Assembly: GCF_001514065.1 (NCBI RefSeq)
Contig: NZ_KQ948424.1
Location: 1,026,994 to 1,090,993, forward strand
Origin: Streptomyces antibioticus
Lineage (GTDB): Bacteria > Actinomycetota > Actinomycetes > Streptomycetales > Streptomycetaceae
Length of the DNA: 64,000 nt
Direction of reading: 5' to 3'
In this document: positions 1 through 9,340 of the stretch, in pieces
Numbering within the stretch: position 1 is the stretch's first letter
How the letters are laid out: every line of letters starts with the position of its first letter
The notes under the pieces: model-generated
Databases searched by the model: none
Told to the model about the DNA's origin: nothing
Seen by the model: only the letters and a program-made list of their open reading frames with translations
Position numbers and translations under genes: made by a program

Positions 1-745
1 TGCCGCCGGCCGCGAGCTTGCTCTCGTAGGAGTCCTTGAACAGGTACAGGATCGTGGTGACCGCGCCCACGTAGAAGACCGCGCCGCACAGGATCGCCGT
101 GGAGACGTGGATGTACAGCCAGTACGAGTGGAGGGCGGGAACCAACTGGTCGCTGGCGGTGTACAAGACGGTGACGGCGATACCGAGATCGAGGAGGACC
201 GAGGTGATGAGGAACAGGCCCATCCAGCGCACGTTCTTCTTCAGCGCCAGCAGCGAGAGGTACACGCCGACGGCCACCGTGGAGAAGGTGATGTTGAACT
301 CGTACATGTTGCCCCAGGGCGCCCGCTCCACCGAGGCCGCGCGGGCGATGACCCCGGCGAGCTCGATGAGGAAGGCGAGCACCGTGAGGGACACGGCGAT
401 ACGCCCGTAGAGGTCACCCTGCTCGTCCCCACCGTGCGCCCCGGGCCCGTCCGGCACGTCGCGCTGCCCGGCGGCCGCCCGGACGACGACCTTCGGCCGC
501 TCCAGTACGGCGGTGGAGCCGCCCTTCTTCACCGTGACCGCCGGCGCCTTGCGCTCCGCCGGGTCGGCCGTCAGCGCGGCGGCCGTGCGGCCGATCTTGC
601 TGCGGCTGCCGAAGATCCATTCGGTGATGTAGGCGAAGAAGGCCAGCGTGTAGACGGCCATCGCGGAGTAGATCAGCGTGTTGCTGAGGTTCGCGAGATG
701 TTCGTTGGTGGCGGCGGCCAGATCCGTCGCGGCGGCGAGAGTCAC
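1..745 (-). CDS. ccsB: Cytochrome c biogenesis protein CcsB/ResC-like (3' end outside window)
   Basis: Membrane subunit of system II cytochrome c maturation, which with ResB carries heme across the membrane for attachment to apocytochromes. About 248 residues are visible; the C-terminal heme-handling part with the WWD region lies beyond the window edge. The visible part has a hydrophobic segment near residue 20, a long cytoplasmic insert rich in charged residues, and further membrane segments. The start is the GTG at 743-745, which overlaps the resB stop codon in a GTGA arrangement, so the two are translationally coupled. It is the last gene seen of a thioredoxin-ccdA-resB-ccsB operon. Confidence 0.88.
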   Translation of the reverse strand, partial: MTLAAATDLAAATNEHLANLSNTLIYSAMAVYTLAFFAYITEWIFGSRSKIGRTAAALTADPAERKAPAVTVKKGGSTAVLERPKVVVRAAAGQRDVPDGPGAHGGDEQGDLYGRIAVSLTVLAFLIELAGVIARAASVERAPWGNMYEFNITFSTVAVGVYLSLLALKKNVRWMGLFLITSVLLDLGIAVTVLYTASDQLVPALHSYWLYIHVSTAILCGAVFYVGAVTTILYLFKDSYESKLAAGG

Positions 746-2451
746 TTCTCCAGCCTTTCGGCAGGTACGGCTTGGGGGTCGGGGGTGTCGGTGGGGTCTT
801 CGTCCGGTTCGGGGGCCCCGGGAGCCTGGTCGTAAAGGGTGTCGGCGAGCGCCCCGAGTTCCTCGGGTACCTTCGCGGACTCGCTGCGGCCGAGGCCGGC
901 CATCTCGACGACCGTGATGCCGTCGTCGCCCTTGACCGCCCGCACCCAGACGCGGCGGCGCTGGATGAACAGCGAGCCGGCGAGGCCGAAGATCGCGGCG
1001 ATGGCACCGGCCAGCGCCCAGCCGCTGCCGGGCTGGCGGGTGACCTGGAAGTTGGCCCACTCCTCGGTGGACTCGTAGGTGATCGAGCCGGCGCCGTTCG
1101 GCAGCTTCATGGTCTCGCCGGGCCGCAGGTTCTCCCGCTGCTGGCCCTTGCCGTTCTTGAACGGCTTCAGGTGCGTCTTGTCGAGCTGGTACACGCTCTG
1201 CGGGACACCGGCGTCGACGCCCAGGTCGCCGTAGTAGCCGGCCAGGTTCAGCACCGGGTTGCCCAGCGCCGGGAAGGTGGAGGACACCTCGTTGCCCGGC
1301 GTGTAGGTGGGCAGGAAGAAGGCCTCGAAGCCCAGCTGCTGCCGCGCGCCCTTGGGGTCGCGGTAGCCGTCCATGACCTTGACGACACCGGAGGAGGTGA
1401 TGTTGGCGTCCAGCGGCAGCAGCGGCACGGCGTCGTGGTAGACGACGTTGCCCTTGCCGTCGCGGACCGTGATGACGGGCGCGTAGCCGTGGGCGGTGAG
1501 GTAGACCTTCGAGTCGCCGATCTCCAGCGGCTCGTTGACCTTGATGATCGTCTTCTTGCTCTTGCCGTACGCGCCCAGGCTGTAGGTGACGTCGGCCTGG
1601 AAGGTGCGCGCGGTGCCGCGGTTGGGGCCGGACTTCTCGTAGGTGCCCTGGAAGTCCTTGAGGTTGAAGCTGAACGGGTCCAGGTCGTCCGCGGTGAAGA
1701 GGCTGCCGGACTTGAAGTCGTCGTACTGGGTGAGCGTGTTGGAGAACCCGCCGCCCTCGACGATCAGCTTGTTGCCCTCCATCTTGAACAGCTGACCCCA
1801 GGCGAAGGCGATCAGCAGCACGATGAGGGCGATGTGGAAGGCGAGGTTACCGACCTCCCGCAGATAGCCCTTCTCGGCGGCGACGGCGTCTCCGGCGAGG
1901 TGAGCGCGGAAGCGGCGTTTCTTGAGGAGGGCGAGGGCGGCCTCGCGGACCTGCTCGGGTTCGGTCTCGGTGCGCCAGGTGGTGTAGGCGGGCAGCCGCG
2001 TCAGCCGCTTGGGCGCGCCCGGCGGGCGGCCGCGGAGCTGGCCGACGAACTGCCAGGTGCGCGGGATGATGCAGCCGATGAGGGAGACGAACAGCAGGAT
2101 GTAGATCGCGGAGAACCACACCGAGCTGTAGACGTGGAAGAGGCCGAGCTTGTCGTAGAGGTCGCCGAGGGTGGGGTTGTTCTTGCGGAAGTCGGCGACC
2201 TTCGTCTCGTCGGTCCCGGACTGCGGGATCAGCGAGCCGGGGATCGCGCCGAGCGACAGCAGCAGGAGCAGCAGCAGCGCGACCCGCATGGAGGTCAGCT
2301 GCCGCCAGAACCAGCGGGCCCAGCCGATGACGCCCAGCGAGGGCATGTTCAGGGTGTCCTCGGGCGCGGTGGACAGCTGGGAGCCGGCGGCGCCGAGATC
2401 CTCGTCACCGGCGGGCGGGGTCCGGGTCGCGTCGGGTGTCGTCTTGCTCAT
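742..2451 (-). CDS. resB: Cytochrome c biogenesis protein ResB
   Basis: ResB partner of CcsB in system II cytochrome c biogenesis; the complex is thought to export and reduce heme for covalent attachment to CXXCH apocytochromes. It has 569 residues, the family's usual size, with a cluster of membrane segments in the first 230 residues (the first follows a WARWFWRQLTSMR stretch), a large extracytoplasmic domain at about 240-490, and a last membrane segment near 495. The ATG start lies 3 bases after the ccdA stop and the 3' end overlaps ccsB by 4 bases, so it is inside a tight operon. Confidence 0.93.
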   Translation of the reverse strand: MSKTTPDATRTPPAGDEDLGAAGSQLSTAPEDTLNMPSLGVIGWARWFWRQLTSMRVALLLLLLLSLGAIPGSLIPQSGTDETKVADFRKNNPTLGDLYDKLGLFHVYSSVWFSAIYILLFVSLIGCIIPRTWQFVGQLRGRPPGAPKRLTRLPAYTTWRTETEPEQVREAALALLKKRRFRAHLAGDAVAAEKGYLREVGNLAFHIALIVLLIAFAWGQLFKMEGNKLIVEGGGFSNTLTQYDDFKSGSLFTADDLDPFSFNLKDFQGTYEKSGPNRGTARTFQADVTYSLGAYGKSKKTIIKVNEPLEIGDSKVYLTAHGYAPVITVRDGKGNVVYHDAVPLLPLDANITSSGVVKVMDGYRDPKGARQQLGFEAFFLPTYTPGNEVSSTFPALGNPVLNLAGYYGDLGVDAGVPQSVYQLDKTHLKPFKNGKGQQRENLRPGETMKLPNGAGSITYESTEEWANFQVTRQPGSGWALAGAIAAIFGLAGSLFIQRRRVWVRAVKGDDGITVVEMAGLGRSESAKVPEELGALADTLYDQAPGAPEPDEDPTDTPDPQAVPAERLEK

Positions 2452-2454
2452 CGA

Positions 2455-3246
2455 TCAGATCCCCACAGTGAAGCCGTTGGACCAGGCCTGCATCTCCTGC
2501 ACGATGCTGTCCCATGCGCCGGTCAGCAGCAGGACACCGGTCAGGATCATCATCGTGCCGCCGATGCGCATCACCCAGACGTAGTGCTGCTTGACCCAGG
2601 CGAAGGCGCCGAGCGCCTTGCGGAAGGCTACGGCAGCGAGCACGAAGGGGACACCGAGGCCGAGGCAGTAGGCGACCGTCAGTATGGCGCCGCGCAGGGC
2701 GCTGCCGTCCTGCATGGCGAGCGTCTGCACCGAGGACAGGGTCGGTCCGATGCAGGGCGTCCAGCCGATGCCGAACAGGGCGCCGAGGAGGGGGGCGCCG
2801 GCGAGTCCGGTGGCGGGCCTGGTGTGGAAGCGGAACTCGCGCTGGGTGAGCCAGGGCATCATGCCCATGAAGAAGATGCCCATGAGGATCATGAGGACGC
2901 CGAGCACCTTGGACAGGACGTCCCGCTCCTCCTGGAGGGTCTGTCCGAAGTAGCCGAACAGCGCGCCGCCGGAGACGAACACGACGGTGAAGCCGAGGAC
3001 GAACAGGGAGGCGCCGGCGGCCATCCGCCCGCGCCGGGCCTCGGCGAGATCGGTGCCGCTGACGCCGGTGACGTACGACAGATAGCCGGGGACCAGCGGC
3101 AGGACGCAGGGCGAGAAGAAGGAGACGAGCCCGCCGAGCACGGCGATCGGCAGCGCGAGCAGCAGGGCGCCGCTCATCACGGTGCCGTTCTGCCCCACCC
3201 CGGCGGCGAGCGTGGTCACTCCGGTGACGGTGACGGCTGCGCTCAC
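2455..3246 (-). CDS. ccdA: Cytochrome c biogenesis protein CcdA (thiol electron transporter)
   Basis: Polytopic membrane protein of the CcdA/DsbD family that moves electrons from cytoplasmic thioredoxin to extracytoplasmic thiol proteins, keeping apocytochrome cysteines reduced. It has 263 residues with about six membrane segments. The two redox cysteines are visible in FFSPCVLPLVPG (near residue 46) and GWTPCIGP (near 160). The GTG start is separated by one base from the upstream TlpA-like gene, its probable redox partner, and resB follows 3 bases later. Confidence 0.93.
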   Translation of the reverse strand: MSAAVTVTGVTTLAAGVGQNGTVMSGALLLALPIAVLGGLVSFFSPCVLPLVPGYLSYVTGVSGTDLAEARRGRMAAGASLFVLGFTVVFVSGGALFGYFGQTLQEERDVLSKVLGVLMILMGIFFMGMMPWLTQREFRFHTRPATGLAGAPLLGALFGIGWTPCIGPTLSSVQTLAMQDGSALRGAILTVAYCLGLGVPFVLAAVAFRKALGAFAWVKQHYVWVMRIGGTMMILTGVLLLTGAWDSIVQEMQAWSNGFTVGI

Positions 3247-3247
3247 G

Positions 3248-3880
3248 TCACTTCTCCGCGAGGACGGGCTTGATCATGCCGAGCAGGGTGTCCTCGCTGA
3301 GCGCCTGGAGCGCGCGGGCGGCGATCTTGCCGTCGCGGTCGATGACGAGCGTGGAGGGGATCAGCTGCGGGTTGAGCGTGCCCTTCTTGAACCGGAGCAT
3401 CTGCTTGCCCGTCGGGTCGAAGAGGCTCGGGTAGGTGATCCCGAACTCCTTCTCGAAGGACTTCGCGAGGGTGGTGCTGGCGTCGCGGGTGTTGAGGCCG
3501 ACGAACTCGACGCCCTGGCCCTTGACCTTCTCGTAGACGCTCTGGAGGTTCTTCGCCTCGGCCCGGCAGGGCGAGCACCAGGAGCCCCAGACGTTGACGA
3601 CGAGGATCTTGCCCTTGTAGTCGGCGGTGGACAGCGTCTTGCCGTCGATGGTCTTGCCGGACAGCTCGGGCGCCGCGCTCCGCTTGCCCTGGGCGACGGT
3701 GTCGACGCCGTTGTTGCCGGTCACGAAGTTGGTGTCGCCGCCACCCCCCGAGACCCCGCCGGAGCTGCACGCGGTGACGGTCAGCGCGGCGGCCGCGGCT
3801 GTCGCGGTCAGCAGGACGGCGCGACGGCGGGTGCGCTTGGTGCGGTTCGGGCGCTGGAAAGCGCTGCTGGCGGCACTCAT
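3248..3880 (-). CDS. TlpA/ResA-like thiol-disulfide oxidoreductase, lipoprotein
   Basis: Membrane-anchored thioredoxin-fold protein that probably reduces the CXXCH motif of apocytochrome c using electrons from CcdA. It has 210 residues: a positively charged N-terminus, a hydrophobic segment ending in a lipobox (TVTAC, Cys near residue 38), a short Gly-rich spacer, then a TlpA-like domain with the active site GSWCSPCRAE near residues 97-106 and the cis-proline loop in PQLIPSTLVID. It is the first gene of the cytochrome c maturation operon, with ccdA starting 1 base later. The role follows from family and context. Confidence 0.9.
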   Translation of the reverse strand: MSAASSAFQRPNRTKRTRRRAVLLTATAAAAALTVTACSSGGVSGGGGDTNFVTGNNGVDTVAQGKRSAAPELSGKTIDGKTLSTADYKGKILVVNVWGSWCSPCRAEAKNLQSVYEKVKGQGVEFVGLNTRDASTTLAKSFEKEFGITYPSLFDPTGKQMLRFKKGTLNPQLIPSTLVIDRDGKIAARALQALSEDTLLGMIKPVLAEK

Positions 3881-3935
3881 GTGAAAAGTTTCGCATGCCC
3901 GTTCTGGGGATCTTGCGCACCCCCCTTGCGGGCGG

Positions 3936-3959
3936 AAACCCGCATATCAGGCGGGGTTT
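3936..3959 (-). terminator. Hairpin overlapping the deacetylase stop codon
   Basis: On the minus strand the stem AAACCCCGC / GCGGGTTT (one bulged base, 7-base loop) carries the TGA stop of the deacetylase-like gene in its loop and ends in a short T run. It could end that transcript before the cytochrome c operon, but the stem is short. Confidence 0.4.
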
Positions 3960-5218
3960 ACAGAGCTCTTCTCCCTGTCCTTCATGTACGAGGCCCAACC
4001 CCCGGCGGGCGCCTGACCGACGTCGAGGCCGCGCAGCTTCTCCAGCACCTCGGGCTTCTGCACGTCCATCCAGTCGACGAACTGCCGGAAGGAGACGAGG
4101 CGTACGTCCTCGCCCTTCTCCTTCTCCGCGGCGATGTGCTTCAGCGCCTGCTCCACGGCGTCCATGTAGATGCCGCCGTTCCAGTGCTCGAAGTGGTTGC
4201 CGATGAAGAACGGGGCGCGGTTCGTCTCGTATGCCCGCCTGAAGCCCGATATGTACGCGTCGGCGGACTGCTTGCGCCAGGCCGGGTAGTGGTAGCTGGG
4301 CGCGTTGGTGGAGTTGATCGACTGGTTGGCGAGCATGTTGTAGTCCATCGAGAGGACCTCGAAGCTGCGCCCCGGGAACGGGATCTGCTGGAGCGGCAGG
4401 TCCCACAGCCCGCCCCTCTTCTCCGGCCACACCTGCCGCCCGCCGGGCGAGGAGGCGTCGTAGCGCCAGCCGAGTTCCTTCGCGGTGGGCAGCAGGTTGT
4501 CCTGCCCGAGAAGGCAGGGCGTACGACCCCCGACGAGCTCCTTGTCGTAGTCGAAGGGAAGGGCCGGCAGATCGGTCCACCCGGTGTTGGTGCGCCACTC
4601 CTTCACGAAGGCCTTCGCCTGGTCGATCTCGCTGCGCCACTGCTTCGGCGTCCAGTTGCCGACGCTGCCGTAGCCGCCGCAGAAGTGGCCGTTGAAGTGG
4701 GTGCCGATCTCGTGGCCTTCGAGCCAGGCACGGCGGACGTTGGTGAGGGTGGCCTTGACGTGCTCGTCGGTGAGGTAGCCGATGTCGGAGGCGCCGACGG
4801 GGTTGTTGGGCGGGTCGTAGAGCCGCTTCTTCGACTCGGGCAGGAGGTACAGCCCCGAGAGGAAGAAGGTCATGTGCGCGCCGTGCTCCTTGGCGAGGTC
4901 CAGGAAGCGCGGGAAGAGGCCGTTGCCGACCTCGCCGGCCCCGTCCCAGGAGAAGACGACGAACTGCGGCGGGGTCTGCCCCGGCTCCAGCGGCTCGGGC
5001 TCGGCGGGCTGGCCGGGCTGCTTGCCGGTGTACGAGGTGGAGCCGTCGCCGATGGGACGGGCCCGGTGGGCCGGCTTGCTCGGCTTGCCACTGGGGGTGG
5101 AACCGGATGCCGGGCTCGGCCCGTCCGACGACGTGAGAGTGCCGCACCCCGCGAGTCCGACAGCGGCGGCACCCCCGACGCCGAGTCCGATGGCTCCCCT
5201 GCGGGTGAGAGTGCGCAT
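3947..5218 (-). CDS. Secreted polysaccharide deacetylase-like lipoprotein
   Basis: Probable extracytoplasmic protein with a NodB-like polysaccharide deacetylase fold. The N-terminus has a twin-arginine-type signal (LTRRGAIG) and a lipobox-like end (VGLAGC, Cys near residue 25). The fold begins near residue 90: VVFSWDGAGE supplies the motif-1 Asp and GHEIGTHFNGH the motif-2 metal-binding histidines. The substrate cannot be read from the sequence, and motif 1 is less canonical than in chitin or peptidoglycan deacetylases. I chose the ATG at 5216-5218 because GGAG lies 6 bases upstream; a GTG 18 bases further up lacks this. A large inverted repeat just upstream may fold in the leader. Confidence 0.82.
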   Translation of the reverse strand: MRTLTRRGAIGLGVGGAAAVGLAGCGTLTSSDGPSPASGSTPSGKPSKPAHRARPIGDGSTSYTGKQPGQPAEPEPLEPGQTPPQFVVFSWDGAGEVGNGLFPRFLDLAKEHGAHMTFFLSGLYLLPESKKRLYDPPNNPVGASDIGYLTDEHVKATLTNVRRAWLEGHEIGTHFNGHFCGGYGSVGNWTPKQWRSEIDQAKAFVKEWRTNTGWTDLPALPFDYDKELVGGRTPCLLGQDNLLPTAKELGWRYDASSPGGRQVWPEKRGGLWDLPLQQIPFPGRSFEVLSMDYNMLANQSINSTNAPSYHYPAWRKQSADAYISGFRRAYETNRAPFFIGNHFEHWNGGIYMDAVEQALKHIAAEKEKGEDVRLVSFRQFVDWMDVQKPEVLEKLRGLDVGQAPAGGWASYMKDREKSSVNPA

Positions 5219-5230
5219 GGCATCTCCGTT

Positions 5231-5271
5231 CGTCACGTTCTCTGGTGGTCACCCATTCAGAGGACGTGACG
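5231..5271. promoter_or_regulatory. 14-bp inverted repeat upstream of the deacetylase-like gene
   Basis: CGTCACGTTCTCTG and CAGAGGACGTGACG form a near-perfect inverted repeat (13 of 14 pairs) around a 13-base loop, ending 3 bases before the GGAG ribosome binding site of the gene starting at 5218. It could be an operator or a leader hairpin that hides the ribosome binding site. No factor can be named. Confidence 0.45.
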
Positions 5272-5328
5272 AGCGGAGGCGTTCCGTCTGAACTTCCCGA
5301 TTACGTAACAGAACCCCCCAAGAGGAAC

Positions 5329-6012
5329 TTAAGCCCCGAATGCCTTGTCCTTGCCCTTCACCGGCTTGGCGCCGGCGCGCAGATGGGCCGGGACCAGGTC
5401 GATCGCGGGCTCGGAGTACCCCACGGACACGATCTTGTCGCCCTGGTACGTGAAGGTCGTCAGGGACGCGAGCGTGCACTGCCGCTTGCGCGGGTCGTGC
5501 CACAGCCGGCGCCGCTCGACGTACGACCGGACGATCCAGATCGGCAGCTGATGGCTGACCAGCACCGCCTCGTGCCCGCGCGCCGCGTCCTTGGCGGCGT
5601 CCAGCGCCCCCATCATCCGGACGACCTGGTCGACGTACGGCTCACCCCACGACGGCTTGAAGGGGTTGACGAGGTGCTTCCAGTTGTCGGGGTTCTTCAG
5701 CGCGCCGTCGCCGACGCCGAAGGTCTTGCCCTGGAAGACGTTGTCGGCCTCGATGAGCCGCTCGTCGGTCGCGAGGTCGAGGCCGTGCGCCTTGGCGATC
5801 GGCGTCGCGGTCTCCTGCGCCCGCTCCAGCGGGGACGCGCAGACGTAGGTCACGTCCCGCGAGGACAGGTGCTCGGCGACCCGGTCGGCCATCTGCCGGC
5901 CCAGCTCGGAGAGGTGGTACCCGGCGAGGCGGCCGTAGAGGACACCGTCCGGGTTGGCGACCTCGCCGTGCCGCATGACGTGGACGACGGTGATGTCAGG
6001 GTTGCTCGTCAT
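5329..6012 (-). CDS. Histidine phosphatase family protein (phosphoglycerate mutase-like)
   Basis: Cytoplasmic member of the histidine phosphatase superfamily. The phosphohistidine motif [13 protein letters not shown] is at residues 12-24, and the typical second-half elements follow ([23 protein letters not shown] with the conserved His). It has 227 residues, usual for the family. The ATG at 6010-6012 overlaps the hemL stop in an ATGA arrangement, so it is coupled to hemL. The substrate is unknown; family members range from phosphoglycerate mutases to broad phosphatases. Confidence 0.88.
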   Translation of the reverse strand: MTSNPDITVVHVMRHGEVANPDGVLYGRLAGYHLSELGRQMADRVAEHLSSRDVTYVCASPLERAQETATPIAKAHGLDLATDERLIEADNVFQGKTFGVGDGALKNPDNWKHLVNPFKPSWGEPYVDQVVRMMGALDAAKDAARGHEAVLVSHQLPIWIVRSYVERRRLWHDPRKRQCTLASLTTFTYQGDKIVSVGYSEPAIDLVPAHLRAGAKPVKGKDKAFGA

Positions 6013-7328
6013 GCTGCCGTGGCCTCCGCTGCCGCACGGGCCGCCGCCGGAAGGGCGTCGGCGATCTTCTGAACCGCCTGCTCGTCGTGGGCGGTCGACA
6101 CGAACCACGACTCGAAGGAGGAGGGCGGAAGGTAGACGCCCTGCGCCAGCATCGCGTGGAAGAACGCGGTGAAGCGGAACGACTCCTGCTTCTTGGCGTC
6201 CTCGTAGTCGCGCACCTCACGGTCGGTGAAGAAGACGGAGAACATGTTGGAGGCGGTCTGCAGCCGGTGCGCGACGCCTTCCTTGGCGAGCGCCTCGGTG
6301 ACGAGCGACTGGATCTGCGTGGACACGGCGTCGACCTTGTCGTACGCCGCCTGGTCGAGCAGCCGCAGCTGGGCGAGACCGGCGGCGGTGGCGACCGGGT
6401 TCCCGGAGAGGGTGCCGGCCTGGTAGACGGGCCCGGCGGGGGCGAGGTGGGCCATGACGTCGGCGCGTCCGCCGAAGGCGGCGGCGGGGAAGCCACCGCC
6501 CATGACCTTGCCGAAGGTCATGAGGTCGGGGCGGACGCCGTCGATGCCGTACCAGCCGGCGCGGCTGGTGCGGAAGCCGGTCATGACCTCGTCGGAGATG
6601 TAGAGGGCGCCGTTCTTGGCGCAGGCGTCCTTGAGGCCCTGGTTGAAGCCGGGCCGCGGCGGGACGACGCCCATGTTGCCGGGCGAGGCCTCGGTGATGA
6701 CGCAGGCGATCTCGCCGGGGTGCCGGTGGAAGGCCTCCTGGACGGCTTCGAGGTCGTTGTACGGCAGCACGATGGTGTCGCCGGCCTGGGCACCGGTGAC
6801 GCCGGGGGTGTCGGGCAGCGCGAACGTGGCCACCCCGCTGCCGGCGGCGGCGAGCAGCGAGTCGACGTGACCGTGGTAGCACCCGGCGAACTTGATGACC
6901 TTGGTGCGCCGGGTGAACCCGCGGGCGAGGCGGATGGCCGACATGGTCGCCTCGGTCCCGCTCGACACGAGCCGCACCTGCTCAAGAGGCTCGATCCGCT
7001 CGACCATCTCCTCGGCGAGGGCGACCTCCCCTTCACCGGGCGTGCCGAAGGACGTACCGCGCGAGACGGCGTCCTGCACGGCGGCGATCACGGCCGGGTG
7101 GGAGTGCCCGAGGATCATCGGCCCCCAGGAGCAGACGAGGTCGACGTACTCGCGTCCGTCGGCGTCGGTCAGCCAGGCACCCTTGCCGGACACCATGAAC
7201 CGGGGCGTGCCGCCGACGGCGCGGAAGGCGCGCACCGGGGAGTTCACGCCCCCTGGCGTGACGGCGGCCGCACGGTCGAACAGGGCCTGTGAGGCAGGCG
7301 CATCGTATGAATAGGGCGTTTCACTCAT
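6009..7328 (-). CDS. hemL: Glutamate-1-semialdehyde 2,1-aminomutase
   Basis: PLP enzyme that converts glutamate-1-semialdehyde to 5-aminolevulinate, the C5-pathway step after HemA. It has 439 residues from the ATG at 7326-7328. Visible marks are the [12 protein letters not shown] substrate region near residue 24, [15 protein letters not shown] for PLP phosphate binding, [10 protein letters not shown], and the Schiff-base lysine in [21 protein letters not shown] lies upstream of the start. The rest of the pathway (hemACD, hemB) is 40 kb away in this window. The histidine phosphatase gene overlaps its stop codon. Confidence 0.96.
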   Translation of the reverse strand: MSETPYSYDAPASQALFDRAAAVTPGGVNSPVRAFRAVGGTPRFMVSGKGAWLTDADGREYVDLVCSWGPMILGHSHPAVIAAVQDAVSRGTSFGTPGEGEVALAEEMVERIEPLEQVRLVSSGTEATMSAIRLARGFTRRTKVIKFAGCYHGHVDSLLAAAGSGVATFALPDTPGVTGAQAGDTIVLPYNDLEAVQEAFHRHPGEIACVITEASPGNMGVVPPRPGFNQGLKDACAKNGALYISDEVMTGFRTSRAGWYGIDGVRPDLMTFGKVMGGGFPAAAFGGRADVMAHLAPAGPVYQAGTLSGNPVATAAGLAQLRLLDQAAYDKVDAVSTQIQSLVTEALAKEGVAHRLQTASNMFSVFFTDREVRDYEDAKKQESFRFTAFFHAMLAQGVYLPPSSFESWFVSTAHDEQAVQKIADALPAAARAAAEATAA

Positions 7329-7624
7329 GACCTGCGACTTCTCCGACCTCTCGGACTCCGGTTTGCCGACGTTCCTCCTCAGGGTAGGGCAGCTCACCCG
7401 GGCGACCGTGGGCTGAGGTGTGGTGGCATCTGCGAAACTGGGACCTGATACACACAGCTCGTACGGCCCGTGCTGTTCGACGGACGGCGAAGATCCTTGT
7501 GAGGATCCTGCGGACAGGTGTTTCAACGCACGTTTCGGCGGGCGGCCGTGGGGGAGGTCACTGACACGATGATCGGGTTGCGCGGCGGGGGCCACGCGTC
7601 CTAGAAAAGCAGTCGGGTGGAGAT
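7329..7624. other. Divergent intergenic region between hemL and the next gene
   Basis: About 300 bases that must hold the promoters of hemL (minus) and the 7625 gene (plus). A small hairpin, GATCCT-TGTG-AGGATC, lies at 7492-7507. I see no tRNA-like structure, recognisable riboswitch or convincing extra reading frame. Confidence 0.5.
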
Positions 7625-8254
7625 ATGCATCGCGGTGGCGGACTGGGCGAGGGGACTGATGACCTGGGTCCTCGACGTGCCCGGCGGGGAAGGCACCGAC
7701 GCGACGCGGAGGAAGCCGCGGAAGCGGCACGCGTACCGAGTGAGTCAGAGCAGGACGAGCGACGTATCGAACGTCGGATCGACCGGCTGAGGGCGGGGAG
7801 CAGGAATGGTGGTCGGGTGGGGGTGACGTACAAGTACTTCGGCGCGCCCGACGGCGCGACCGCAGCCCGCGTCCCGATCTCGATGCGCCCCGAGGAACTC
7901 GGCGGCGACGAGCTCGGCATGAACGGCATGTTCACCAAGATCAAGCCGGAGACGATGGCCGCGATGGTCCTCACCGGCATAGAAGGCGTCCCGCTGCACA
8001 AGGTGCCCCCGCTGGAACTGGTCGTCCTGCACCCCGACTACGCCGTGGTCAAGCTCCCCATGACGGTCGTCGACCCGCTGCGCGGCATCGGCGAGGAAGC
8101 GGTCGGCGCGGCGGCGTTCATCTGGTCGACGGTGCCGGACCGGGGCGGGCCGCGGGACGCGTTCAACGTGTACCAGCTGCTGCACGAGTGGCAGGACTTC
8201 TCCCACCGGTTGCACGAGGCGGGGCATCAGCCGTACTGCCTGGTGTGGCCCTGA
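7625..8254 (+). CDS. Conserved hypothetical protein
   Basis: A 209-residue cytoplasmic protein I do not recognise. The first 65 residues are basic and acidic low-complexity sequence; the compact part begins near residue 66 ([11 protein letters not shown]) and ends in [14 protein letters not shown]. There is no signal peptide or membrane segment and no catalytic motif I can name. The ATG at 7625 has GGTGGAG only 2 bases upstream, so the true start may be downstream, for example at a GTG just before VTYKYFG. It faces away from hemL and is followed by a good terminator. Confidence 0.65.
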   Translation: MHRGGGLGEGTDDLGPRRARRGRHRRDAEEAAEAARVPSESEQDERRIERRIDRLRAGSRNGGRVGVTYKYFGAPDGATAARVPISMRPEELGGDELGMNGMFTKIKPETMAAMVLTGIEGVPLHKVPPLELVVLHPDYAVVKLPMTVVDPLRGIGEEAVGAAAFIWSTVPDRGGPRDAFNVYQLLHEWQDFSHRLHEAGHQPYCLVWP

Positions 8255-8275
8255 GCCGAGGCGTTCACGGCGTGC

Positions 8276-8299
8276 GGGCGGAGCTTTCGGGCTCCGCCC
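8276..8299 (+). terminator. Rho-independent-type terminator
   Basis: Perfect 9-bp stem GGGCGGAGC / GCTCCGCCC with a TTTCGG loop, followed by TTCTC, 21 bases after the 7625-8254 gene. It may also serve the convergent SRPBCC gene. Confidence 0.65.
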
Positions 8300-8334
8300 T
8301 TCTCATGTGCCGACGCGTTCTGTTCCAGAGGTGA

Positions 8335-8811
8335 TCAGAGCGGCGACATGCCCGGGTCCTCGGGGCGGATCCGGCCGCGCCAGCCGCCGCTCTCGGCGCT
8401 GCTCTCGACGTAGTCCTTGAAGCGCCGCAGGTCGCCGGAGACCCGGCGGTCGATCAGGCCGAGCGCGTCCGCGCCCTTCTCGGCCATGCCGGTGGGCTCG
8501 ACCTCCATGGTCAGCTCCACCTTGGTGTGCCCGTCGTCCACCCGCTCGAAGCGGACCGAGCCGCGCTGCGCGGTGTCGCCGCCGACGGTGCGCCAGGTGA
8601 TCCGGTCGTCGGGCAGCTGGTCGACTATCTCCGTGTCGAACTCGCGCCGGACGCCTCCGATGCTGGTGGTCCAGTGGTTGTGCCGGTCGTCGAGCTGAGT
8701 GACCTCGTCGACGCCCTCCATGAACTTCGGGAACTCCTCGAACTGGGTCCACTGGTTGTACGCCCGGTGCAGCGGCACCTCCACCTCGACCGCCTTCTTG
8801 ACCGTGCTCAT
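8335..8811 (-). CDS. SRPBCC family protein (cyclase/dehydrase-like)
   Basis: START/Bet v 1-like protein of the coenzyme Q-binding or polyketide cyclase type, 158 residues, expected to enclose a hydrophobic ligand. Visible features are the opening VEVPLHRAYNQWTQFEEFPKFMEG, typical of this subfamily, and the helix-grip strands ITWRTVGGD and VELTMEVEPTG. There is no signal peptide. I chose the ATG at 8809-8811 because GGGAGGAACTC is directly upstream, rather than a start 12 codons earlier. The ligand is unknown; such proteins are common single genes in Streptomyces. Confidence 0.85.
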   Translation of the reverse strand: MSTVKKAVEVEVPLHRAYNQWTQFEEFPKFMEGVDEVTQLDDRHNHWTTSIGGVRREFDTEIVDQLPDDRITWRTVGGDTAQRGSVRFERVDDGHTKVELTMEVEPTGMAEKGADALGLIDRRVSGDLRRFKDYVESSAESGGWRGRIRPEDPGMSPL

Positions 8812-8919
8812 GAGTTCCTCCCTGTTCCTCGGGTTCCATGCGTGCACGGCGTCGAGTACCCGGGAGGCGTCGCCTCACCCCGGCGGGGAACCCGGCGGAT
8901 GACGAAAGAGGTGCCGACC

Positions 8920-9282
8920 GTGAGCGACCGCCGCGACCCCGACGACGTCGTGCTCTCCCCGCACGAACGCCTCGCCCTGTACCGGATAGAGGCCGAACTG
9001 AACGCCGACCGGCGCCTCACCCGCCGTATGCGTCACCACACGGGCCGCGGGCTGCGCAACCCCGTCCCCGTCTCCCGCCGCTGCTGGCTGCCGCTGTCGA
9101 CGGCCGCGCTGCTGAGCGCCTCGGTGTTCCTCGTCGTCATGGGGATCCGCACCTCGTACCCCGCCGTCCTGTGGTGCTTCGCCGTGCTGTGGCCCCTCAC
9201 CCTGTTGCAGGGATTCCGGCTGCTGTGCCGCGCCGCCGGGGAAGGCGCCGCCCAGGAGGAGCGCGGCACACCGCGGCGGTGA
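8920..9282 (+). CDS. DUF3040-type membrane protein
   Basis: A 120-residue protein with a LSPHERLALYRIEAEL N-terminal motif, the hallmark of DUF3040 in actinobacteria, followed by two hydrophobic segments near residues 50-68 and 73-90. Function is unknown. I prefer the GTG at 8920 because GAAAGAGGTG lies 6 bases upstream; an in-frame ATG at 8899 would add 7 residues. It precedes the FAD/Rieske gene by about 60 bases, so co-transcription is possible. Confidence 0.72.
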   Translation: MSDRRDPDDVVLSPHERLALYRIEAELNADRRLTRRMRHHTGRGLRNPVPVSRRCWLPLSTAALLSASVFLVVMGIRTSYPAVLWCFAVLWPLTLLQGFRLLCRAAGEGAAQEERGTPRR

Positions 9283-9340
9283 AGCGGCAGTGAAGCGGCG
9301 GTGAATCGGCGCCCAGACAACCACGAGACAGGAGGCGGCC

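Noticed and set aside
772-3273. Long plus-strand open frame opposite resB and ccdA
   Set aside because: Its composition is the mirror of G/C-biased codons of the real minus-strand genes; the product is low-complexity Gly/Val/Arg/Asp/Gln sequence with no domain.
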